Positions 7,996-15,200 of a stretch of 64,000 bases of DNA are shown one piece after another. Made by a program: the position numbers and the translations under genes. This DNA is from Chitinophagaceae bacterium UBA1953. Its GTDB lineage: Bacteria > Bacteroidota > Bacteroidia > Chitinophagales > Chitinophagaceae. Where the stretch lies: positions 97,812-161,811 of the forward strand of contig DDEN01000034.1 in assembly GCA_002336115.1 (NCBI GenBank), in the 5' to 3' direction. Position 1 is the first letter of the stretch; every line of letters starts with the position of its first letter. The notes under the pieces are model-generated. The model was not told the origin of the DNA, did not search any database, and saw only the letters and a program-made list of their open reading frames with translations.

Positions 7996-8718
7996 TTACG
8001 AATGTTTCACTTCTCCTGAGGCGGTTGTACTTCCTGATGCTTCCACTTTTACTTTTGGTTTTGCATCCTTCACTTTCTTCACTTCTGCTTTTGTTTTCTG
8101 CTTCAGCTCTTTTTTTGTTTCTGTTGCTTTGTCTTTTATTTTGGTTGATCCTGTGCTTGTTTCAGTTTTATTGCCTGCTTCGCCGCTAATGGTTGTGTTT
8201 TCTGTTTTCACTTCACCTTGCGATGATGTATTTGAACTGCTGCTGATGGTTAAGCCTGGCTTTACTTCGTTACGTAATTCTTTAGTAGTTGTTTTAATTC
8301 CCTGCGCTTCTGTAACCACCAGTTCTTTTACTTCTGCAGATGGGTTGCTGCTTTGCATATCTGCACTTGTTTTTACTTCAGCATTTGACTGACTGCTTGT
8401 TTCATTTTTTGTTTTGCTGTTGTTTATACTGCTGCTGCTTGTTGTATTTACGGAAGCGTTTGTTTTTAACTGTACCTGCTGCAGACTTTTTGTTGTTGCA
8501 TTAGCTGTTTTTTGCACTGCATTTCCTGTTGTTTGTACAACATTACTTGTTGCATTAACGGTTTTGCTTACAGCATTATTTACCTGGCTTAAATTAGCCG
8601 ATGTTTTTGTAACAGCGTTGGCTGAGTTCTGCACGTTTACAGTTACCTGCGCCATTAATAACTGACCTGTAAGCATTGCTGATGCCAGCATAGCGATTGA
8701 TTTCAGATTTTGTTTCAT
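7996..8718 (-). CDS. secreted low-complexity Ser/Thr/Asn/Lys-rich protein
   Basis: About 240 residues with a signal peptide (MKQNLKSIAMLASAML, cleavage near LLMAQ). I chose Met3 of the longest frame because it is followed at once by the basic signal region. The N-terminal half has imperfect repeats of 14-18 residues built on NAVxKTxNAT (NAVTKTSANL, NAVSKTVNAT, NAVQKTANAT). The middle is Ser/Asn rich with GLTISSSSNTSSQGEVK. The C-terminus is a charged Lys/Glu helix (TETKKELKQKTKAEVKKVKD). There is no recognised domain. Composition resembles LEA-like or extended amphipathic proteins, but that is only analogy. It has its own terminator; the 470 bases upstream are non-coding. Confidence 0.7.
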   Translation of the reverse strand: MKQNLKSIAMLASAMLTGQLLMAQVTVNVQNSANAVTKTSANLSQVNNAVSKTVNATSNVVQTTGNAVQKTANATTKSLQQVQLKTNASVNTTSSSSINNSKTKNETSSQSNAEVKTSADMQSSNPSAEVKELVVTEAQGIKTTTKELRNEVKPGLTISSSSNTSSQGEVKTENTTISGEAGNKTETSTGSTKIKDKATETKKELKQKTKAEVKKVKDAKPKVKVEASGSTTASGEVKHS

Positions 8719-8724
8719 GACCAT

Positions 8725-9197
8725 TGATTTTTGATTGATTAAATGTTTCGTGTTTTCCAGGTTATATGTTGATTACATCTTTAGGTAAAAGTTTAATTGA
8801 TGTACTGTTTTTCTTGAATTACGAAAACCATGCCAGAACAATGCTGTAACGTTTAAAAAAGGCCTGAATAAATGTTTCTTGTGGGGAATGCAGGAGCATT
8901 TATCTTGCCATTCTCTATGAATTGTATAGCGGTTTTTAAATAGAGAAAGGGTGCCTATTATTTATAGGTACTCATTACTGTTAGAGTCTATTTGAATAAA
9001 AATGATTTGCCGCAAATATGCAATGGAATTGGCTAAAATGCACTATGTGTTTTATTGTTTGATATGACTTTTGCATGACAAACTGATAAGACAATTCTGA
9101 GTGCCGTTTTTTATCTTTTTATTTCGGCTGGAGAAAATAGATTTTTGTTAATTCGTTGTAAGGTGAAGCGGGTGTTGAAATGAGGGTTCGCTAAAAT
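8725..9197. other. non-coding interval, about 470 bp
   Basis: No gene is visible on either strand. A short imperfect inverted repeat, GTGCCTAT/ATAGGTAC, lies near 8951-8971. An AAAAAAGGCCTGAATAAA stretch near 8855 resembles one arm of the terminator at 7937-7971. No tRNA or riboswitch fold was recognised. Confidence 0.5.
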
Positions 9198-9860
9198 TTA
9201 TTTTACTACCTGGTAATTAAATAAGGAGGTGCCCATGTTTGCCATCACAGCAACCCAGAAAGGAACGATTGCTTCGGTCATCCGGGCATATTTAATATCG
9301 CCAAGATCAATGATGTATTCGGGTTTCCAGCTAAAGTTTTCTACCAATATATGTTTCACTTTGTTTTTTGCTTCAACATTATTGCCGCAAATAAACAGGT
9401 TGTGATTAGCGTCATTCACTAATGATGCCTCTACCATTAAACGTGCAGTGACTGTATTCAATGCTTTTACAACAAATGCATCGGGTAACGTTTTTTGTAT
9501 TTCCTCTCCCAACGACCATGTGTTGCAATATTGTGGCAACAGTGATGGTGGCATTCCATGCGAAAAATCAAGCGGGTTGGTTACATCAATCACTGTTTTG
9601 TTTTTGAAATGATCAATACCGGCCTGTTGTAATACTTCAGATGCAATGGCTCCATTCACACAAATAAAAATTATCTCACCAAATGCCGCAGCTTCTGCAA
9701 ATGTTCCACCAAGTGCTGAATGACTGTTTTTTATTTTCCATTCTGTCAATTTCTCATTGGCTGCTGATCTGCTTCCAAGCATTACTGTATGGCCTTTCCT
9801 GATAAGCGCTGTTCCAATGGTTTGTCCTACTGATCCTGTGCCGAGAATTCCTATTTGCAT
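9198..9860 (-). CDS. F420-dependent NADP reductase-like (NPDH/ProC-type Rossmann) protein
   Basis: A 220-residue NAD(P)-binding protein. The N-terminus IGILGTGSVGQTIGTALI is a classic GxGxxG Rossmann motif, followed by TVMLGSR, which suggests NADP(H) binding through Ser/Arg. TVIDVTNPLDF and KALNTVTARLM are typical of the NADPH-dependent F420 reductase-like family, which Bacteroidota use as general NADP oxidoreductases since they lack F420. The substrate is unknown. It is divergent from ruvB with a 44-base gap, so the two share a promoter region. Confidence 0.75.
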   Translation of the reverse strand: MQIGILGTGSVGQTIGTALIRKGHTVMLGSRSAANEKLTEWKIKNSHSALGGTFAEAAAFGEIIFICVNGAIASEVLQQAGIDHFKNKTVIDVTNPLDFSHGMPPSLLPQYCNTWSLGEEIQKTLPDAFVVKALNTVTARLMVEASLVNDANHNLFICGNNVEAKNKVKHILVENFSWKPEYIIDLGDIKYARMTEAIVPFWVAVMANMGTSLFNYQVVK

Positions 9861-9904
9861 GACGATGAGTTTATTTGATTAGTTTTACATCAAGTTACTA
9901 CTAA

Positions 9905-10936
9905 ATGGCAAATCCCAATTTAAATAACGAAAAAGAGTTTTTAAGCGCTGCTGATAAAGAGTTTGAGAATAATATCAGGCCATCGGTGATGGAGGAGTTT
10001 TCCGGTCAGTCGCAGATTATTGATAATCTCAAAATATTTATCAAAGCTGCAAAGATGCGTGGCGAAGCGTTGGATCATGTGCTGTTTCATGGCCCTCCCG
10101 GATTGGGTAAAACAACACTATCACGCATTGTTGCCAATGAACTTGGCGTGAATATTAAAGAAACTTCCGGGCCTGTAATTGAGAAGCCCGGCGATCTTGC
10201 CGGTTTGTTAACAGCAATGGAACCCAATGATGTTTTATTTATTGATGAGATACACCGGTTAAGCACAGTTGTTGAAGAATACTTATATGCAGCAATGGAA
10301 GATTACCGCATTGATATAATGATTGACAGCGGGCCAAATGCCAGAAGCATCCAGATTACATTAAATCCTTTTACATTGATTGGAGCAACAACGAGAAGCG
10401 GATTATTGACTGCTCCATTGCTTTCACGTTTTGCCATTAAATCACGACTGGAATATTACAATGCACAAACGTTGCAGAAAATTATTCAACGTGCTGCCGG
10501 AATTCTGAATGTGAAAATCACCAGCGAAGCGGCAAAAGAAATTGCAAGACGCAGCCGTGCAACACCACGTATTGCCAACGGTTTGCTTCGCCGCATGCGT
10601 GACTTTGCAATGGTGCTGGGTAATGGTGTAATTGATCTTGCAGTAACTCAACATGGGCTTAAAGCATTGAATGTAGATGAGTACGGGCTTGATGATATGG
10701 ACAACAAAATACTCCTTACCATTATTGATAAATTCAAAGGCGGGCCTGTTGGTATAACCACCATTGCCACTGCCGTTGGCGAAGAAGCAGGAACGCTTGA
10801 AGAAGTGTATGAACCTTTTTTAATACAGGAAGGATTTTTACAACGCACACCAAGAGGAAGAGAGGTAACAGCCAAGGCGTATGAGCATCTTGGAAAGAAA
10901 CCTAATGGTGGAATTAACCCAAGCCTGTTCAGTTGA
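9905..10936 (+). CDS. ruvB: Holliday junction branch migration helicase RuvB
   Basis: A 343-residue AAA+ motor that drives Holliday junction migration with RuvA during recombination and repair. Walker A is GPPGLGKT at residues 63-70. Walker B is LFIDEIHR. The sensor/arginine-finger region GATTRSGLLTAPLLSRF and the C-terminal winged helix (GGPVGITTIA, EPFLIQEGFLQRTPRGR) are intact. Length is normal. It stands alone here without ruvA or ruvC. Confidence 0.97.
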   Translation: MANPNLNNEKEFLSAADKEFENNIRPSVMEEFSGQSQIIDNLKIFIKAAKMRGEALDHVLFHGPPGLGKTTLSRIVANELGVNIKETSGPVIEKPGDLAGLLTAMEPNDVLFIDEIHRLSTVVEEYLYAAMEDYRIDIMIDSGPNARSIQITLNPFTLIGATTRSGLLTAPLLSRFAIKSRLEYYNAQTLQKIIQRAAGILNVKITSEAAKEIARRSRATPRIANGLLRRMRDFAMVLGNGVIDLAVTQHGLKALNVDEYGLDDMDNKILLTIIDKFKGGPVGITTIATAVGEEAGTLEEVYEPFLIQEGFLQRTPRGREVTAKAYEHLGKKPNGGINPSLFS

Positions 10937-10969
10937 TGCAACGAATCCTTGATAAAAGCTGAATTTATT

Positions 10970-11374
10970 TTAATCAATTGAATTTGATCTTTGCAAAAAC
11001 GTTTCCGTTTCTTTATTTAGTTTTTCGTTTTCAGGAAATATGTTTCTCTTTTCTGTTAAAAGAATACTCATTTCTTTTCTAAGTGAGGCATTTTTGTTCC
11101 AGAAAGATGGATCACTCGTTATAATTGCTGATAGTAAATCCCCTTCATAAAATTCTATTTCAATAAGAATATCTTCTTTTAGAATTTCTATTGCCATAGG
11201 AATTAAATAAATTAACCCGATGTTTTGACTTATTAATAAGCGAATTTGATTGGGTTTTAATTCATTTAGTGGAATTCGTCTGTATTCATGGCATTTTTGA
11301 ACAAGTGTAGTTGGGAAGTCAATATCTTTCCAATAATCCTTTTCCAGTTGTTCTAATGTTTTTGAAAGATTCAT
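10970..11374 (-). CDS. probable contact-dependent growth inhibition immunity protein (CdiI_2-like), orphan
   Basis: A 134-residue soluble protein. LEQLEKDYWKDIDFPTTLV, the CHEYRRIPLNEL segment, RLLISQNIGLIYLIPMAIE and FYEGDLLSAIITSDPSFW follow the pattern I know from CDI-system immunity proteins (CdiI_2-type), which bind and neutralise a cognate toxin domain. No large exoprotein, toxin C-terminal domain or secretion partner lies beside it, so it appears to be an orphan immunity gene. It is A+T richer than its neighbours. Its start lies 8 bases after the stop of the TerC gene, which could make them co-transcribed. The family call is from memory of sequence pattern. Confidence 0.68.
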   Translation of the reverse strand: MNLSKTLEQLEKDYWKDIDFPTTLVQKCHEYRRIPLNELKPNQIRLLISQNIGLIYLIPMAIEILKEDILIEIEFYEGDLLSAIITSDPSFWNKNASLRKEMSILLTEKRNIFPENEKLNKETETFLQRSNSID

Positions 11375-11381
11375 TCTAAAA

Positions 11382-12188
11382 TCACTTCGCCATATCTGAA
11401 TATTCCTGTTCTTCTTTTAACACAGGCTCGTTTAGTTTAACCACACGCTTTGCAGCTTTGCGGCGCATACGCATGTTCAGTGCTTCTACTGCAACAGAAA
11501 ATGCCATAGCGAAATATACATAATTTTTCAGGTGAAGCTGATGTGCAGCTTCGCTGTTCCATCCTTCAACAATCAGCACAAAACCAATCATTACAAGAAA
11601 TGAAAGTGCCAGCATTTTTAATGTCGGATGTTTATGTATAAATGCAGAAATCTTTGGACTGAATAAAAACATAATGCCCATTGCAATAACAACTGCAACA
11701 ATCATTACTTCCACATGTTTGGCAGTACCGCCAGCTGTAATGATGCTGTCGAAACTGAAAATCATATCAATCAATACAATCTGTCCCAATCCTGCAGCAA
11801 AACCAAGCGGCTTTGCGTTGCTGCTGCCTGTTTCAATTTCACCTTCCAGTTTGTGATGAATTTCCTTGATGGTTTTATAAATAAGAAACAAACCACCCCC
11901 CAGCATTACAAGACTGGCCAGGTCAATTCCTTTATCAATAAACGGAATGGTAAATATGGGTTTGCCTTTTTGTTCGAGTAACCAGGTAAGTCCCATCAGC
12001 AATACAACACGAACGATAATGCCAAGAATGATCCAGAACAGTCTTGCTTTTTTCTCATCTTTTTTGTCCATGCGGTTCATGATAATGCTTACGAAAATCA
12101 CATTATCAATTCCAAGAACAACTTCAAGCACAATTAAAATCAGCAAGCTGATAACTGAATCAACAGTAAACAAAACAGAAAAATCCAT
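11382..12188 (-). CDS. TerC family integral membrane protein
   Basis: A 268-residue membrane protein with about seven hydrophobic segments. The family signatures are the acidic intramembrane motifs EVVLGIDNVIF in the first helix and DMIFSFDSIITA in the middle, which in TerC proteins are linked to metal export or insertion of metal-dependent exoproteins. The original tellurite role need not apply. The C-terminus is a cytoplasmic basic/acidic tail (RMRRKAAKRVV). The following gene (10970-11374) starts 8 bases downstream. Confidence 0.9.
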   Translation of the reverse strand: MDFSVLFTVDSVISLLILIVLEVVLGIDNVIFVSIIMNRMDKKDEKKARLFWIILGIIVRVVLLMGLTWLLEQKGKPIFTIPFIDKGIDLASLVMLGGGLFLIYKTIKEIHHKLEGEIETGSSNAKPLGFAAGLGQIVLIDMIFSFDSIITAGGTAKHVEVMIVAVVIAMGIMFLFSPKISAFIHKHPTLKMLALSFLVMIGFVLIVEGWNSEAAHQLHLKNYVYFAMAFSVAVEALNMRMRRKAAKRVVKLNEPVLKEEQEYSDMAK

Positions 12189-12221
12189 GGTGTATTAAAA
12201 TGATAGCTTCAAAAATAGGAA

Positions 12222-13274
12222 TCATAAAAGACCGTTGCAAATCTTCTTTGCAACTGCCGGGCCTTCGTAAATAAAACTTGTCCAGACCTGAACCAGCGAT
12301 GCGCCGGCATTCAGTTTTTCTTTAGCGTCAGCTGCAGTAAATATGCCGCCACTTGCAATAACAGGAATAGCTGCGTTTGTTTTTTCATAAATATGCCTAA
12401 CAAACTCAGTGCTTTTTTGTTTTAAAGGAAGCCCACTTAATCCGCCGGTTTCTTTTGCTTTTTCCTGCGACTCGGGGCTGAGGTTATCACGGCTGATGGT
12501 GGTGTTAGTTGCAACCAGTCCGTCAAGTTGAATTTCTTTTGCCAGGTCAATTACATCATCTAACTGCGATGGAGTAAGATCCGGTGCTATTTTCAGCAGA
12601 ATTGGTTTTTGAATTGTACTTCCGCTCAACTTTAATCGTTCGGCTCTTAATGTTTGTAGGTGCGATAAAATTTTGCGTAACGAATCTTTTTCCTGCAGTT
12701 CACGCAAACCCGGTGTATTTGGACTGCTCACATTCACAACAAAATAATCAACATAATCAAACAACTCATTAAAACAGATTTCATAATCCTTCCACGCATT
12801 TTCATTGGGAGTAACTTTATTCTTGCCGATATTTCCTCCAATGATCATGGGTGATTTGTTTCGCTTTGAACGCCATGCTTCCAGCCGTTTCACAACTTCC
12901 TTCACACCTTCATTATTAAAACCCATACGGTTAATGATGGCTTTATCTTTTACCAAACGGAACAATCGTGGCTTATCGTTACCGGGTTGAGCCAATGGAG
13001 TTACCGTACCAATTTCAACGGCGCCAAATCCCATCACTTCCAGTTCACGCAGGTACTTTGCATTTTTATCAAAACCTGCCGCCAGTCCCACAGGATTGGG
13101 AAAACAAATTCCCCATTGTTCTGTTGCCAGGTTGGAAGCTGAAGGTTTAAATGCTGCTGCAAGAATTTTTCTTGTTGGCGCAAACGAACAAAGAATCCTG
13201 AACATGCTCATGGCAAAGTAGTGTACCTTCTCAGGATCAAATAAAAAGAAAAAGGAGCGGATGAGTTTGTACAT
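12222..13274 (-). CDS. pyrD: quinone-dependent dihydroorotate dehydrogenase (class 2)
   Basis: A 350-residue FMN enzyme that oxidises dihydroorotate to orotate in pyrimidine synthesis, passing electrons to menaquinone. The N-terminal helix (MYKLIRSFFFLFDPEKVHYF) is the membrane-associating segment that marks class 2. FMN and substrate motifs: GLAAGFDKNAKY, NRMGFNNEG, VNVSSPNTPGLRELQ with the catalytic serine, LLKIAPDL, ATNTTISR, and IPVIASGGIFTAADA. It is single, away from the other pyr gene in this window (pyrC at 27055). Confidence 0.96.
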   Translation of the reverse strand: MYKLIRSFFFLFDPEKVHYFAMSMFRILCSFAPTRKILAAAFKPSASNLATEQWGICFPNPVGLAAGFDKNAKYLRELEVMGFGAVEIGTVTPLAQPGNDKPRLFRLVKDKAIINRMGFNNEGVKEVVKRLEAWRSKRNKSPMIIGGNIGKNKVTPNENAWKDYEICFNELFDYVDYFVVNVSSPNTPGLRELQEKDSLRKILSHLQTLRAERLKLSGSTIQKPILLKIAPDLTPSQLDDVIDLAKEIQLDGLVATNTTISRDNLSPESQEKAKETGGLSGLPLKQKSTEFVRHIYEKTNAAIPVIASGGIFTAADAKEKLNAGASLVQVWTSFIYEGPAVAKKICNGLL

Positions 13275-13308
13275 GCTGCGAAGATAGTTCTGAAATTAAC
13301 AGCCTCCG

Positions 13309-13341
13309 TTTGGTATTTCTTCCGGCAAAACCTTAATTTTG
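13309..13341 (+). promoter_or_regulatory. Bacteroidota-type promoter of the thiolase gene
   Basis: TTTG at 13309-13312, 21 bases, TAATTTTG at 13334-13341. The site overlaps the upstream in-frame ATG at 13339, which argues for translation from 13441 instead. Confidence 0.55.
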
Positions 13342-13440
13342 ATAAAAGGTTGCATAAACAACTATTGGTTGCTGTCATTCACTATTTCGTTGCGAAAGAT
13401 TGTAACCAGGCAAGGAATAATTAACCAAAAAATTTTTTTC

Positions 13441-14619
13441 ATGCAGGAAGCGTATATCGTTGCTGGTTTTCGCACAGCAGTTACCAAAGCAAAGCGTGGT
13501 GGTTTTCGTTTTACACGTCCGGATGATTTAGCGATTGATGTTATCAAAGGGTTGATGGCGTCTGTTCCGCAACTTGATCCTAAACGTGTGGACGATGTGA
13601 TTGTGGGTAATGCTGTACCCGAAGCTGAACAGGGTTTACAGGTTGGGCGCATTATTGCAGCAAGAGCATTGGGCCAGCAGGCGCCGGGCATGACGGTGAA
13701 CCGTTATTGTGCAAGTGGTTTGGAAACCATTGCCATTGCCACGGCAAAAATCCGTTGTGGTTTGGCTGAATGTATTATTGCCGGTGGTACAGAAAGCATG
13801 AGTCTTGTACCAACTGCAGGTTGGAAAACTGTTCCTGCTTATTCCATTGCAACCGAAGCTCCCGATTATTATCTCAACATGGGATTAACAGCAGAAGCTG
13901 TTGCCAATGATTATAAAGTAAGTCGTGAAGACCAGGATTTGTTTGCATACAATTCGCACATGAAAGCAAAAGCAGCAATTGAAAATGGTTATTTCAAAAG
14001 CGGCATTCTGCCAATTACAGTAGAGGAAGTTTATTTAGATGAAAAAGGAAAGAAACAGAAAAGAAATTTTGTGGTTGATACGGATGAAGGTGTGCGTGCA
14101 GATACAAGTGTTGAATCGCTTTCAAAATTAAAACCTGCATTTGCTGTAAACGGATCTGTTACTGCAGGTAATTCATCGCAAACAAGTGATGGTTCTGCAT
14201 TCGTTATTGTGATGAGTGAAAAGATGGTGAATGAACTTGGATTGAAACCTATTTCCCGATTGGTAAACAGTGCAGTTGCCGGTGTTGATCCGAGGTTGAT
14301 GGGCATTGGTCCTGTTGCTGCTATTCCAAAAGTGTTGCAACAATCAGGCATGAGTATGAACCAGATTGATTTGATTGAACTGAATGAAGCATTTGCATCA
14401 CAATCATTAGCTGTTATTCGTGAACTGAACTTAGATCCTTCGATTGTAAATATCAATGGCGGAGCAATTGCGCTTGGTCACCCGTTAGGTTGCACAGGGG
14501 CCAAGCTCACTATACAAATTACAAACGATATGAAACGTCTCAATAAAAAGTATGGTATTGTTACAGCCTGTGTTGGTGGTGGACAAGGCATTGCAGGCAT
14601 CATTGAAAATATTTCTTAG
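13441..14619 (+). CDS. acetyl-CoA C-acyltransferase (thiolase)
   Basis: A 392-residue thiolase that cleaves 3-ketoacyl-CoA (or condenses acetyl-CoA) in fatty acid oxidation. Catalytic residues are in normal places: Cys90 in NRYCASG, the His in ELNEAFASQ/GGAIALGHPLG, and the second Cys in TACVGGGQG. The frame is open 34 codons further upstream, but the extension MIKGCINNYWLL has no family similarity and begins inside the promoter, so I start at MQEAYIVAGFRTAV. No hydratase/dehydrogenase partner lies beside it. A strong terminator follows. Confidence 0.94.
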   Translation: MQEAYIVAGFRTAVTKAKRGGFRFTRPDDLAIDVIKGLMASVPQLDPKRVDDVIVGNAVPEAEQGLQVGRIIAARALGQQAPGMTVNRYCASGLETIAIATAKIRCGLAECIIAGGTESMSLVPTAGWKTVPAYSIATEAPDYYLNMGLTAEAVANDYKVSREDQDLFAYNSHMKAKAAIENGYFKSGILPITVEEVYLDEKGKKQKRNFVVDTDEGVRADTSVESLSKLKPAFAVNGSVTAGNSSQTSDGSAFVIVMSEKMVNELGLKPISRLVNSAVAGVDPRLMGIGPVAAIPKVLQQSGMSMNQIDLIELNEAFASQSLAVIRELNLDPSIVNINGGAIALGHPLGCTGAKLTIQITNDMKRLNKKYGIVTACVGGGQGIAGIIENIS

Positions 14620-14642
14620 CCAAAACTTGCATCTTCGTAGAG

Positions 14643-14670
14643 GGAGCGGCTTGCCGCTCCTTTTTTATTT
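14643..14670 (+). terminator. rho-independent terminator after the thiolase gene
   Basis: GGAGCGGC (14643-14650), loop TT, GCCGCTCC (14653-14660), then TTTTTTATTT. A perfect 8-bp G+C-rich stem. Confidence 0.85.
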
Positions 14671-14700
14671 GAAGAAGAAAAAAGATTTAATCTATATTTG
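14668..14700 (+). promoter_or_regulatory. Bacteroidota-type promoter before the small secreted protein/TonB receptor
   Basis: TTTG at 14668-14671, 21 bases, TATATTTG at 14693-14700, ending 18 bases before the ATG at 14719. It overlaps the T-run of the preceding terminator. Confidence 0.6.
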
Positions 14701-14718
14701 CAACATTGTTTCAAATTA

Positions 14719-15060
14719 ATGAGGCTTAGTTTTAAAATACAAAGGTTCGTTGCAGGCTTATTACTGTTGTTATTTATGTTCGGTAATACTCCGCAAAAAA
14801 TCCTGCATGATGTTTTTGCCGGACATACCGATGTGGCGTACAAAAACAACAGCAGGCAAGCGGATACTCAGCTCACTAAGACCGGTTTTTCCTGCGATTA
14901 TCATAATTATGTTGCAGAATCGCCTTTCATAGAATGGGATAATTGTGTACAAAACTCTCCTGTATTTTTTCATTCGGATAATAAAATTGTATGCAGGTGT
15001 TTTGTTTCATCTTATATCAGCCATTTCTTTCAACTTCGTGCACCGCCTGTTGATTGCTGA
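14719..15060 (+). CDS. small secreted Cys/His-containing protein upstream of TonB receptor
   Basis: A 113-residue protein whose N-terminus (MRLSFKIQRFVAGLLLLLFMF) is a signal peptide or anchor. I chose the ATG at 14719 over one at 14698 because the latter lies inside the promoter -7 element. The mature part holds HDVFAGHTD, CDYHNYVAESPF and a C-terminal CRCFVSSYISHFFQLRAPP. Small proteins of this general layout, ending in an L-R-x-P-P motif, occur just before TonB receptors in Bacteroidota, but I know no assigned function. The His and Cys content fits metal or haem handling only as a guess. The receptor starts 140 bases downstream, probably on the same transcript. Confidence 0.6.
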   Translation: MRLSFKIQRFVAGLLLLLFMFGNTPQKILHDVFAGHTDVAYKNNSRQADTQLTKTGFSCDYHNYVAESPFIEWDNCVQNSPVFFHSDNKIVCRCFVSSYISHFFQLRAPPVDC

Positions 15061-15200
15061 TTTTTTTATTTCACCCCGGAAAGAAAATTATTCTTTAATT
15101 TTTTAACGTGATGAATCCATAACAGGATTACTTCATCTTTATTTCTGCCACTCTGTTTGCTGGCAGGTACAATATGGTTAAAACCATAATAAATTATTAC

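Noticed and set aside
8725..9197. tRNA, riboswitch or small RNA in the long gap upstream of the low-complexity protein
   Set aside because: No cloverleaf, no known riboswitch core and no terminator-bounded transcript could be recognised by eye.
13339..13440. 34-codon N-terminal extension of the thiolase
   Set aside because: It begins inside the promoter -7 element and has no similarity to thiolases.
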